Shown here: positions 48,862 through 57,960 of the stretch, in pieces
How positions within the stretch are numbered: position 1 is the first letter of the stretch
Layout: each line of letters starts with the position of its first letter
NCBI GenBank assembly: GCA_963707065.1
Contig: CAVPPJ010000051.1
Span: forward strand, 1 to 64,000
Direction of reading: 5' to 3'
Length of the DNA stretch: 64,000 bases
Origin: Palsa-506 sp963707065
Lineage (GTDB): Bacteria > Actinomycetota > Actinomycetes > Streptosporangiales > Streptosporangiaceae
The notes under the pieces: generated by a model
Told to the model about the DNA's origin: nothing
Seen by the model: only the letters and a program-made list of their open reading frames with translations
Databases searched by the model: none
Made by a program: the position numbers and the translations under genes

Positions 48862-51634
48862 GCCCCCGGACCCGAGCATCCGGGCAGCCCGGACCTGACG
48901 CAGGTCCGTCAATGTGAATAATGCGGCATAGAACCCGCATATTTTCACATTGACGGGCACCCAGATGCCGCCTGCACGGCCCGGAATCGGGATGAAACGG
49001 GCATCGCTGCCGGGTACGCCTTCCCGCCTGCCAGCCGGCGTAGCTTTTCGCCGCGCCGACCAGCCCGAGCCGGGCCGCGGACGCGGCGGCAGCGTTGCGG
49101 GTGGGCGCGTCCAGCTTCGCGAGCACGGCGGAGACGTGGTGATCGACGGTCTTGGCGGAGATGAACAGCCGCGCGGCGATCTCGGCGTTGGTGTGCCCGG
49201 CGCAGATCAGGTCCAGCACCTCGCACTCGCGCCGGGTCAGCCCGAGCGGATGCGCCCGCGTCGCGGTCCGCGGCCCGGCGGGGATAGCGCGGATGCCGCC
49301 GCGCGCATCTTCTGCCGGGCGATCCGGGCAGCGGCTGACGCGCCGAGGCCGGTGAAAATGCTCAGCGCCTCGCGCAGCGGCGCTTCCTGCGATAGATCGA
49401 GCAGCGCCATCGCCGCGTCGTACGGGCAGCCCAGGCCGGCCCAGATATGCGCGGCCTTCTCCGCGTCACCATCGAGCTGCAGCCGGTAGGGTTCTGCGAG
49501 CTCTCCGCGCGGTGGCCGGGCCGAGGCAGTGCGGCGCAGCCACGCGGCGACCGCGCCGCGCTCCCAGGCGTCACAGCCGGCCGATGCGTCATCGGCCAGT
49601 TCGGCCTCGTGCCTGGCTTCGCCCGGCTTGCCCGCCAGCCAGTACGCCTCGGCTCGGGCCAGCCGCACGCCGACGATCTGGGCAGGCTCGCCGGATCCGT
49701 CAGCGGCTGTCACTGCCTCATCGAGGCATTCCCAGGCACCTGGTTCGTCGCGGCGGGCGCGGATCACGGCGAGGCTCGTGAGCGGGCAGATCCGGTTGAT
49801 CGGGGATGCGCCGCTTCCGCTCAGCAGCTCCAGGCTCAGCGCCACCGCCTCGTCCCACCGTCCGGTCTGCGCCATGAAATCGGTGCGCCCGCCCCGCAGG
49901 CAGGTACCGAAAGTGCTGATGTCATGCTCGTCGCAGTAGGCAACGCCGGCCGCGAAGTACTGCTCGGCCTCGGCGAACCGCCGCTGGCCGCAGTACATGC
50001 TGCAGATATTCGCGAAGGCCCGGCCCGCCTGCTCCTCCAGGCCCTCGGAAATCGCGATCTCCAGTGCCCGGCGCATCGGCCCGGCCCAGCTTCCGTCCAG
50101 CGAAGCAGCGGCGCAGCCCTCCGTATTGAGGGCGTCGCTGAGTACTTCGAATGCGCCCAGCGGCTCGGCGATAGCCTGCGCTCGCCGGGCCCGCTCGATC
50201 GCGGCAGCGTTCTCGCCTCCCGCCGACAGCTGGGCAGCGAGATTGGCATATGCCCAGGCCAGCTCGCTACTCGGCCCCAGCGGCTGGAGGGTGGTCAAAG
50301 CGGTCTCTGCGGCCGCGGCCGCTTCACTGCCGCGGCACAGGCGCCACATCGTGCGGGACAGCCGCCTCATCGTGTCGCCCTCGCGCAGCGGGTCACCCGC
50401 CGCACGCCACAACGTGATCGCGCGCTCGGCCGCGTCGGCGGCATCCTGCCACCGGTCGATCAGCGACATCTCGTAGGCAAGCCCGTCGTACAGCCCGGCA
50501 GCGGTAGCCGCGTCGGCGTCGGCCGCGAACCGCACGGCCCGCTCGAACTGCGCGGCCGCCTCGCGGTGCGAGGCCATCTCGGCGGCCCGGCGGGCGGCGG
50601 CGGGCGCATGGCGCAAGACTGCGACACCATCGCCTGCGGCTTCTGCGTGGAAGGCCAGCCGGGCGTCGTCATCACAGCCGGCGCAGCGCAGCGCGGCCAG
50701 GATCCGGGCGTGGATGGCACCCCGGCGGTGCGCTGGCGACGGCCTGCTCGACTGCCAGCCGGGCGATCTCGTGCCGGAATCTGAGCCGGCCGCCGTCGCC
50801 GGCCAGCAGCCCGGAGGCCAGCAGCTCATCGACGGCCGCCGGCGGGCACCCGGTCACCGACTCCAGCAGCGGCACCTCGATCCGGGTGCCGGTCAGCGCC
50901 GCGGCGTCCAGCAGCTCACGGGAATCGGCGGTCAAGCCCACGGCCCGGGCCAGCACCGCATCGCGGGCCGAGGCCGGCACCGGGCCCGCCCCTGACTGAA
51001 GTACCTCGGTCACGTAGAACGGGTTCCCGCCGGTCAGCCGGTACAGCCCGGCCGCCTCCAGCTCGCTGCCGCCGGCCAGCACCCGCACCGCGTCCGCGGA
51101 CAGCGGCGCCAGCCCCAGTCGCCTCGTCGATCGCTGCCGGGCAAGATCCCCCAGCGCGACGCGCAGCAGGTCACCAGCCGCCAGCCCGTCATCGCGGTAG
51201 GTGGCAATGAGCAGGACCGCGGAGTCCCGGAGCCGGCGGCCGAGGAACCGCAGCAGGTCCACGGTCGCCTCGTCCGCCCAGTGCACATCCTCGATGACCA
51301 CCACATCCAGCGACCCCGGCTCGCTGACCTGGCGCAGCAGCGCGCCGAACAGCTCCTCGCGCCCCGCGCCCGCCCGGCATAGGTCCAGCAGCTCCCTGCC
51401 GAGCTGCCCAGCCAGGTCGAACAGCGGCCCCAGCGGCCGCGGAGTGAACAGGCCATCACACGCACCCCACGACCAGCGCGCATCCGGCACATCCCGCGCA
51501 AACCGCTCCATCAGCGCCGACTTACCGACCCCCGCCTCCCCGGCCACCAGCACCAGCCGCCCGGCACCCCGCCGCGCCTCGGCCGCGTACTCGGCCAGCG
51601 ACGCCAGCGCCGATTCCCGTTCCAGCAGCTCCAC
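48752..51634 (-). pseudogene. LuxR-family large ATP-binding regulator, two frameshifts
   Basis: The gene starts at ATG 51634 (MELLERESALASLAEYAAEARRGAGRLVLVAGEAGVGKSALM, Walker A; VVVIEDVHWADEATVDLLRFLGR, Walker B) and encodes an AAA/STAND ATPase. Around 50735 the helical-repeat part moves to another frame (HARILAALRCAGCDDDARLAFHAEAAG, then TPR-like ANICSMYCGQRRFAEAEQYF). Around 49250-49300 the frame changes again to the C-terminal LuxR helix-turn-helix (LGLTRRECEVLDLICAGHTNAEIAARLFISAKTVDHHVSAVLAKL). All domains of a LAL/MalT-like activator are therefore present but split in three frames. The last frame has no stop until 48752, reading through the hairpin at 48906-48956 and over the VOC gene, so the true end is probably near 49020. 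It lies between urate and xanthine genes and may have controlled them. Confidence 0.8.
48906..48956. terminator. Long perfect hairpin between convergent genes
   Basis: CCGTCAATGTGAA (48906-48918) pairs with TTCACATTGACGG (48944-48956), with inner ATGCGG/CCGCAT (48921-48926, 48935-48940). It separates the VOC gene from the convergent LuxR-type gene and is less GC-rich than other hairpins here. Bidirectional terminator most likely. Confidence 0.75.
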
Positions 51635-51692
51635 CCCTACAGTGTCCGCTCAACCAGCGCCGAACGCCACCAGCCAGGCAGCAGGCCAAGGA

Positions 51693-51748
51693 CAGCGGGC
51701 ATGGGGCAGCGGGCAAGGGACAGCAGGCAAGGGACAGCAGGCAAAGGG
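51693..51748. repeat. Four 14-bp tandem repeats
   Basis: Units of CAGCRGGCAAGGGA at 51693, 51707, 51721 and 51735, with small differences in the first and last. They fill the gap between the LuxR-type start and the 3' end of the APH-family gene. Non-coding. Confidence 0.85.
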
Positions 51749-51756
51749 CGGCAGGC

Positions 51757-52638
51757 CTACCAGCTGGACAGCAGATGCTTTGTCCACGCCGTGTGCCGAT
51801 CGCGGAGCCGCCGCGCGGTCAGGTCGCCGCGTCCGAGATCGGAGTAGTTCGGCATCCAGGTCTCGACGATCTGCTCCGACCGGGCGACGGCCCACAGGTC
51901 CGACAGCAGCCGGCCGGGGAGGGCAGCGCCGCGGGCGGCTTCGTAGGCGTCCAGGAAGATGCCGGCGATGTGCTCGTCGTAGAGCAGGTAAAGGTCCAGC
52001 CGGCACCAGCCGACGTCGAGGCCGGCCGGGCCGACGGCACCGCCGGTCCAGTCCACGACGCCAGTCAGGACCCCGTCCGCCCAGACGACGTTGCCGGACC
52101 AGAAGTCGTAATGCGTCAGCACGGCCGGCGCACCGGCCAGCAGCTCCCTGCTGGCGGCAACGGGACCGGCGGCCGGCCCGCTGAGATCGGCGAATGACTC
52201 GCTGGGCCGGTCAAGGACGCGCTGAAGGCCAGCCAGCCGGCGGGCGGACGTCGCATGAATCCGCGCGAGTGCCGTGCCCAGCTGCCCGGCCCAGGCGGAC
52301 GGCTGGCCAGGGGTGATGTCCGCGGTCCCGGGCAGCCGCGAGATCACCACCCAGGACCCGCCGCCAGCACCGCGGCCCGGGTCACTGCCCAGCAGCCGGG
52401 GCGCCAGGCCATCGAGCCCGTCCAGCGCGGTCAGCACGAGGGCCTCGTTGCGGGCGCTCTGGTCGCCAGCGGGGAACTCGCGGATGACGACCTCAAGTTC
52501 CGGGTTCGCCGTCCGGACCAGCCAGGTCCGGGCATGCGTGCCCCCGGCGAGCTCGCGCACGGCCTGCAGCGTCGCGTCCGGGCCGGCCAATCTCGCGGCC
52601 CGCTCGAAAGCGGCGGGCGGCCCCGGCAGATCGCGCAT
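51757..52638 (-). CDS. Aminoglycoside-phosphotransferase-family kinase
   Basis: A 293-residue APH/choline-kinase fold protein. The catalytic loop is LTHYDFWSGNVVW (H-x-D-x-x-x-x-N) and the metal-binding DFG equivalent is GVVDWTGGAVGPAGLDVGW; the N-lobe lysine equivalent lies in LEVVIREFPAG (Arg replaces Lys) and WVVISRLPG forms the hinge. Such proteins phosphorylate aminoglycosides, homoserine, fructosamine, choline or unknown small molecules; this one has no clear closer relative. ATG 52638 is taken; ATG 52671 is in frame and adds 11 residues. It diverges from the xanthine-dehydrogenase operon. Confidence 0.8.
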   Translation of the reverse strand: MRDLPGPPAAFERAARLAGPDATLQAVRELAGGTHARTWLVRTANPELEVVIREFPAGDQSARNEALVLTALDGLDGLAPRLLGSDPGRGAGGGSWVVISRLPGTADITPGQPSAWAGQLGTALARIHATSARRLAGLQRVLDRPSESFADLSGPAAGPVAASRELLAGAPAVLTHYDFWSGNVVWADGVLTGVVDWTGGAVGPAGLDVGWCRLDLYLLYDEHIAGIFLDAYEAARGAALPGRLLSDLWAVARSEQIVETWMPNYSDLGRGDLTARRLRDRHTAWTKHLLSSW

Positions 52639-52790
52639 GGCACGAGCGTAGAGAACGTGCTTACGGGGCATCGAACGCAGTCCCGGTGACCATGTTGCCG
52701 GGTGCCAGCCTGCGGCCCGGCGAGATAGGGGAGGGGGAAGTGGCATCGCCAGCCCGGCCGGCGGGGAAGATGGAGCCCGAGGAGCTGCCC

Positions 52791-53669
52791 GTGGACTTCA
52801 TTCAGCCGACCAGCTGGGCCGACGCGCTGTCGGCCAAGGCGGCCAGGCCGGCGGCGCTGCCGGTCGCCGGCGGCACCGACGTCATGGTCGAGCTGAACTT
52901 CGACGCCAAACGCCCGGACGCGCTCCTCGATCTCACCAGAGTCGCCGAGCTGGCGGACTGGGACACCGATCAGGGCCGGATCAGGCTGGGCGCGGGCGTC
53001 ACCTACAGCCGGGTCATCGATGAGCTCGGCACGCTGCTGCCGGGACTGGCGATGGCCGCCCGCACCGTCGGCTCGCCGCAGATCCGCAACCGCGGCACCG
53101 TCGGCGGTAACCTGGGCGCCGCGTCCCCGGCGGGCGACTGCCACCCGCCGCTGCTCGCGGCCGGCGCCGAGATCGAGGTGGCATCGGTCAACGGCACCAG
53201 GACGATCCGTGCGGAGGACTTCTATGCCGGCGTCAAGCGCAATGCGCTGCGGCCGGACGAGCTGATCAGGGCGATCCTGATCACGCCCCCGGCCGGACCG
53301 CAGCAGTTCAGCAAGATCGGCACCCGTAACGCCATGGTCATCGCGGTCGCGGCGTTCAGCCTGGCGCTGCACCCTGGCCGCCGCCAGGCGGGGACCGGCA
53401 TAGGCTCGGCCGCGCCGACGCCCCGCCGCGCGCCGGATGCCGAGCGGTTCCTCGCGGACGCGCTCGAAGACGCCGGCCTCTGGGAGTCGAGGGCCGGGCT
53501 GCCGCCAGCGATCACGACCGAGTTCAGCCGGCTGGTCAGGGCCGCGGCGAAGCCCATCGACGACGTCCGCGGCACCGCGGCCTACCGCCTGCATGCCCTG
53601 GCGGTGATGGCCGGCCGTACGCTGACCTGGGCCTGGCGGGATTACGGCAACGTGGCAGGAAGGGGGTGA
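52791..53669 (+). CDS. Xanthine dehydrogenase family FAD-binding subunit
   Basis: A 292-residue flavoprotein subunit. The FAD motifs PVAGGTDVMVEL and TVGSPQIRNRGTVGGNLGAASPAGDCHPPLL are diagnostic of CoxM/XdhB proteins. It passes electrons from the iron-sulfur subunit to NAD+ or another acceptor. GTG 52791 is chosen: GAGGAG lies seven bases upstream and the family N-terminus (DFIQPTSWADALSAKA) follows at once; in-frame starts at 52686 and 52770 are alternatives. First gene of an operon for hypoxanthine and xanthine oxidation. Confidence 0.92.
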   Translation: MDFIQPTSWADALSAKAARPAALPVAGGTDVMVELNFDAKRPDALLDLTRVAELADWDTDQGRIRLGAGVTYSRVIDELGTLLPGLAMAARTVGSPQIRNRGTVGGNLGAASPAGDCHPPLLAAGAEIEVASVNGTRTIRAEDFYAGVKRNALRPDELIRAILITPPAGPQQFSKIGTRNAMVIAVAAFSLALHPGRRQAGTGIGSAAPTPRRAPDAERFLADALEDAGLWESRAGLPPAITTEFSRLVRAAAKPIDDVRGTAAYRLHALAVMAGRTLTWAWRDYGNVAGRG

Positions 53670-53675
53670 CGGCCG

Positions 53676-54215
53676 ATGCGGATCACGGCGACCGTCAACG
53701 GGGAGCCCAAGGAGGCCGACGACGTCTGGCCCGGCGAGAACCTGCTGTACGTGCTCCGCGAGCGGATGGGCCTGCCCGGCTCCAAGAACGCCTGCGAGCA
53801 GGGCGAGTGCGGCTCCTGCACCGTGTACCTGGACGGGGTGCCGGTCTGCGCGTGCCTGGTCGCGGCCGGCCAGGCGCAGGATCGCAGCATCATCACGGTC
53901 GAGGGACTGGCCAGCGGCGACGCCCTGCACCCCGTGCAGGAGGCGTTCGTCGCGGCAGGCGCGGTGCAGTGCGGGTTCTGCACCCCGGGCCTGCTGGTCG
54001 CGGCGCATGACCTGCTCGCCAGGACCGCCCGGCCGTCCGACCCGGAGATCCGGGAGGCGCTGGCCGGCAACCTCTGCCGCTGCACCGGCTACGGCCAGAT
54101 CCTGGAGGCCGTGCATCTCGCCGCGGACCGGCTGGCCGGGACGGCCGGCGCCGAAGGAGACCAGGCAGCCGGCGGGCTGGGGCAGCGCGGCAGTGACCGG
54201 CAGGGGGAAGCGTGA
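53676..54215 (+). CDS. Xanthine dehydrogenase family 2Fe-2S subunit
   Basis: A 179-residue protein with two [2Fe-2S] clusters: the plant-ferredoxin-type ACEQGECGSCTVYLDG plus CAC, and the helical-domain cluster VQCGFCTPGLL with NLCRCTGYGQI. It relays electrons from the molybdenum centre to FAD. The C-terminal 25 residues (EGDQAAGGLGQRGSDRQGEA) are an unusual low-complexity addition. It follows the FAD subunit by six bases and its stop overlaps the next gene by four. Confidence 0.95.
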   Translation: MRITATVNGEPKEADDVWPGENLLYVLRERMGLPGSKNACEQGECGSCTVYLDGVPVCACLVAAGQAQDRSIITVEGLASGDALHPVQEAFVAAGAVQCGFCTPGLLVAAHDLLARTARPSDPEIREALAGNLCRCTGYGQILEAVHLAADRLAGTAGAEGDQAAGGLGQRGSDRQGEA

Positions 54216-55609
54216 CGTCTTTTGTGCTGAACGGATGCAGCGTGGTAACCGTCAACGCGCAGCGGGATGAATACGCGGCCGGTCACGTCATCACCGACGG
54301 CCGGCGGATCACCGCGGTGGGGCCGGGCCCGGCCCCGGCGGACCTGCCCGGCGCCCGGTACGTCGATGCCGCCGGCTGCCTGGCCACCCCCGGCCTGGTG
54401 AACACCCATCATCACCTGTACCAGTGGGCGACCAGGGGGATGGCCGTCGACTCCACCCTGTTCGGCTGGCTGACCACGCTCTACCCGGTTTGGGCGGGCC
54501 TGGATGAGGCCATCACGCACGCCACCGCGCTGGCCGCCCTCGGCTGGCTGGCCAGGACCGGCTGCACCACGACCACCGATCACCACTATGTCTTCCCGCG
54601 CGACGGCGGGGACGTGCTCGCCGCCACGATCGAGGCGGCGCGCACGATCGGGCTGCGCTTCCATCCCAACCGCGGCTCGATGGACCTGGGCCGCAGTGCC
54701 GGCGGCCTGCCGCCGGACGAGGTCGTCGAGGACAGGGACGAGATCCTGGCCGCGACCGAGGCGGCGATCGACCGCTATCACGACAGCTCGCCGGAATCCA
54801 TGCTGCGGATCGCGGTCGGGCCGTGCTCGCCGTTCTCGGTGACCGGGGAACTGCTCAAGGACGCGGTCGCGCTGGCCCGGAGTAAGCAGGCACCGGGCCA
54901 GCAGGCACCGGGCTCGCGGGTGCGGCTGCATACGCACCTGGCCGAGACCGCGGATGAGGACGACTTCTGCGCCGACCATTTCGGCTGCTCGCCGGTCGAG
55001 TACCTGGACTCGCTCGGCTGGCTGGGCGGCGACGTGTGGCTGGCGCATGCCGTCCACCTGGGCGACAAGGCGATCGCCAGGCTCGCCGCCACCGGCACCG
55101 GCGTCGCGCACTGCCCGTCCTCCAATGCCCGGCTCGGCGCGGGCATCTGCCGGTCACGCGACCTGCTCGCCGCCGGGGTGCCGGTCGGCCTGGGCGTGGA
55201 CGGGGCGGCCTCGAACGAGGCCAGCTCGCTACTCGGCGAGGTCCGGGCCGCGACCCTGGTGGCCAGGGCGGCCGGCGGCCCGGCGGCGCTGGGCGTGCGG
55301 CAGGCGCTGGAGATGGCGACCATGGGCGGCGCCAGGGTGCTGGGCCGGGAAGCCGAGATCGGCTCGCTGGAGCCGGGCAAGCTGGCCGACGTGGCGCTGT
55401 GGCGGCTGGACACGCTGCCGCACGCCGGCATCGCCGACCCGGTGGCCGCGCTGGTGCTCGGCTCGGCCGCCCCGCTGGAACTGCTGCTCGTGAACGGCGA
55501 GCCCATCGTGGAGCGCGATCACCTGCTGACCGCCGACGAGCACCTGGTCGCCGCCGGTGCCCGGGACGCCAGCAAGGCGCTGCTGACCAAAGCCGGGCTG
55601 GCCTCATGA
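54212..55609 (+). CDS. 8-oxoguanine-deaminase-like amidohydrolase
   Basis: A 465-residue metal-dependent deaminase with the TrzN/AtzB/8-oxoguanine deaminase layout: TPGLVNTHHHLYQWATRGM (HxH plus the typical H-H-L-x-Q), TTTTDHHYVFPRDGG, the long loop FHPNRGSMDLGRSAGGLPPDEVVED, RLHTHLAET, WLAHAVHL, VAHCPSSNARLG and GLGVDGAASNEA. The HPNRGSMDLG...GGLPPD block is the one seen in 8-oxoguanine deaminases, which turn 8-oxoguanine into urate; guanine deaminase activity is the main alternative. Placed between the iron-sulfur and molybdenum subunits with 4-bp overlaps on both sides, it should feed the same urate pool. GTG start. Confidence 0.82.
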   Translation: MTSFVLNGCSVVTVNAQRDEYAAGHVITDGRRITAVGPGPAPADLPGARYVDAAGCLATPGLVNTHHHLYQWATRGMAVDSTLFGWLTTLYPVWAGLDEAITHATALAALGWLARTGCTTTTDHHYVFPRDGGDVLAATIEAARTIGLRFHPNRGSMDLGRSAGGLPPDEVVEDRDEILAATEAAIDRYHDSSPESMLRIAVGPCSPFSVTGELLKDAVALARSKQAPGQQAPGSRVRLHTHLAETADEDDFCADHFGCSPVEYLDSLGWLGGDVWLAHAVHLGDKAIARLAATGTGVAHCPSSNARLGAGICRSRDLLAAGVPVGLGVDGAASNEASSLLGEVRAATLVARAAGGPAALGVRQALEMATMGGARVLGREAEIGSLEPGKLADVALWRLDTLPHAGIADPVAALVLGSAAPLELLLVNGEPIVERDHLLTADEHLVAAGARDASKALLTKAGLAS

Positions 55610-57960
55610 CCGCGCGGATACCCGGCGGCGCCCCGCAGGAGCTGCGCAGTCCACGACGTCGCACCGACACCACCGACCGCACTGGCGGGGTCGGCGGCAT
55701 CGGCGCCAGCCCGCCCCGGCCGGACGGCACGCTGAAGGTCACCGGCCAGTTTGCCTACGGCAGCGACCTGTGGATGGAGGACATGATCTGGGGGGTCACG
55801 CTGCGCAGCCCGCACCCCTACGCCCGGATCACCGGCATCAAGATCGGCGAGGCGCTGGCCACTCCCGGCGTGTACGCGGTGCTGACCTACGAGGACGTGC
55901 CGGGCACTAACGCCTGCGGCCTTGAGCTGTCCGACCAGCCCGTGCTGGCCGAGGACGTGGTCCGCTACCAGGGCGAACCCGTCGCCCTGGTAGCCGCCGA
56001 CCATCCGGAGATCGCGCGGCGGGCGGCCAAGAAGATCGTCGTGGACTACGAGGTCCTGGCGCCGGTCACCGACGCGCGCGAAGCGCTCGGCCCGGCCGCG
56101 CCGCGGCTGCACCCGGACGGAAACCTGGTCCGCCACCTCAAGATCCGCAAGGGTGATCCCGGGCTGGCCGCGGATGTCGTGGTGGCCGGTGACTACGTGG
56201 TGGGGATGCAGGACCAGGCGTTCCTCGGGCCGGAGGCCGGCCTGGCCGTGCCCGACGATGAGGGCGGCGTCGACCTGTACGTGGCCACCCAGTGGCTGCA
56301 CGTCGACCAGCGGCAGATCTGCGCGGCGCTCGGCCTGCCGCCGGCCCAGGTCCGGCTGACGCTGGCCGGCGTCGGCGGCGCGTTCGGCGGCCGTGAGGAC
56401 CTGTCCATGCACGTGCACGCCTGCCTGCTGGCGCTGCACACCGGCAAGCCCGTCAAGATGATGTACAGCCGGGAGGAGTCCTTCTTCGGGCATGTGCACC
56501 GGCATCCCGCGACCATGCGCTACGAGCACGGCGCCACCAGCGACGGCACCCTGGTCTACGTCAAGGCGGAGATCTACTTCGACGGCGGGGCGTACGCCTC
56601 CAGCACCCCGGCCGTGGTCGGCAACGGCGGCACGATGGGCATCGGGCCGTATGTCGTGCCGAACGTCCGGCTGGACGCCTACGGCTCCTATACGAACAAT
56701 CCGCCGTGCGGGGCGATGCGCGGTTTCGGCTCGGTGCAGACGGCGTTCGGCTGCGAGGCGCAGATGGACAAGCTGGCGGCGAAACTGGGCATGGACCCGG
56801 TCGAGTTCCGCTGCCGCAACGCGATGAGCATGGGCTCCGAGGCGCCGACCGGCCAGATCGTGGACAGCCCGGCGCCGGTGGCCGAGTTGCTGCACCGCCT
56901 GCAGGCAATGCCGCTGCCGGCCGGCCACCCCGGTGGAGCTGACCCGGCCATGGACCTGCGGGACATGCCCGGCGGAGTCTCGAACACCACGCACGGCGAG
57001 GGGGTCGTGCGGGGCATCGGCTACGCCGTCGCTTACAAGAACGTCGGCTTCTCCGAGGGCTACGACGACTACTCGACGGCTCGGGTACGGCTCGAGCTGA
57101 CCGGCGGGGAGCCGACCGTCACCGTGCATACCGCCGCCGCCGAGGTGGGGCAGGGGCTAGTCACCGTCGAGCAGCAGATCTGCCGCACCGAGCTTGGCGT
57201 GGATCACGTGGTGGTGTACCCGTCGGACACCGCCGTCGGGTCAGCCGGATCCACGTCGGCCTCGCGGCAGACCTACGTGACCGGCGGCGCGGTCCAGGCC
57301 GCCTGCCAGCAGGTGCGCGACCGGGTCTTCGCGGCCGCCCAGCAGCGACTCGGCCGCACCGTGGCCGACCTACGGCTGTGCGATGGCCAGGTGGTCTCGG
57401 CCGCCGAGGGCACGATCGGCCCGCTAGCGGTGATCATCGCCGGTCAGGCCATCGAGGAGACGGTCGAGTGGCGGCACCGCCCGACCTTTCCGGTCGACCC
57501 GGAGACCGGCCAGGGCTTCGCGCACGTGCAGTACGCGTTCTCCGCGCATCGCGCCATCGTCGATGTCGACACCGGCCTCGGCCTGATCAAGGTGGTCGAG
57601 CTTGCCTGCACGCAGGACGTCGGCAAGGCGATGAACCCGCAAGCCGTGATCGGGCAGATCCAGGGCGGCACCGCGCAGGGCATGGGCCTGGCCGTGATGG
57701 AGGAGATCCTGGTGACCGGCGGCCAGATCAGGAACCCGTCGTTCACCGACTACCTGATCCCGACGATCCTGGACATGCCGCCGATGCGGATCGAGGTGCT
57801 GGAGTACCCGGACCCGAATGCCCCGTACGGCCTGCGCGGAGTCGGCGAGGCTCCCACCATCTCCGCCGGCCCGGCCGTGGCCGCCGCGATCCGCGCCGCG
57901 ACCGGACTCGACCTGCCGCGCGTCCCGATCAAGCCCGAATACATAACGGGCACCGAGTGA
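55606..57960 (+). CDS. Xanthine dehydrogenase family molybdopterin-binding subunit
   Basis: A 784-residue catalytic subunit. After a 45-residue Arg-rich start come DGTLKVTGQFAYGSDL, LRSPHPYARI, the Mo-cofactor motifs GVGGAFGGRED and PPCGAMRGFGSVQ, VGQGLVTVEQQI, VGSAGSTSASRQTYVTGGA, and the catalytic glutamate Glu748 in GLRGVGEAPTI. It would hydroxylate hypoxanthine to xanthine and urate with the two smaller subunits. ATG 55606 overlaps the deaminase stop (ATGA). Length fits the three-subunit enzymes. Confidence 0.93.
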   Translation: MTARIPGGAPQELRSPRRRTDTTDRTGGVGGIGASPPRPDGTLKVTGQFAYGSDLWMEDMIWGVTLRSPHPYARITGIKIGEALATPGVYAVLTYEDVPGTNACGLELSDQPVLAEDVVRYQGEPVALVAADHPEIARRAAKKIVVDYEVLAPVTDAREALGPAAPRLHPDGNLVRHLKIRKGDPGLAADVVVAGDYVVGMQDQAFLGPEAGLAVPDDEGGVDLYVATQWLHVDQRQICAALGLPPAQVRLTLAGVGGAFGGREDLSMHVHACLLALHTGKPVKMMYSREESFFGHVHRHPATMRYEHGATSDGTLVYVKAEIYFDGGAYASSTPAVVGNGGTMGIGPYVVPNVRLDAYGSYTNNPPCGAMRGFGSVQTAFGCEAQMDKLAAKLGMDPVEFRCRNAMSMGSEAPTGQIVDSPAPVAELLHRLQAMPLPAGHPGGADPAMDLRDMPGGVSNTTHGEGVVRGIGYAVAYKNVGFSEGYDDYSTARVRLELTGGEPTVTVHTAAAEVGQGLVTVEQQICRTELGVDHVVVYPSDTAVGSAGSTSASRQTYVTGGAVQAACQQVRDRVFAAAQQRLGRTVADLRLCDGQVVSAAEGTIGPLAVIIAGQAIEETVEWRHRPTFPVDPETGQGFAHVQYAFSAHRAIVDVDTGLGLIKVVELACTQDVGKAMNPQAVIGQIQGGTAQGMGLAVMEEILVTGGQIRNPSFTDYLIPTILDMPPMRIEVLEYPDPNAPYGLRGVGEAPTISAGPAVAAAIRAATGLDLPRVPIKPEYITGTE

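Noticed and set aside
48337..48960. A 207-codon minus-strand frame over the VOC gene
   Set aside because: It is antisense to a gene with a clear VOC fold and crosses the terminator hairpin; Arg/Gly-rich without domain.
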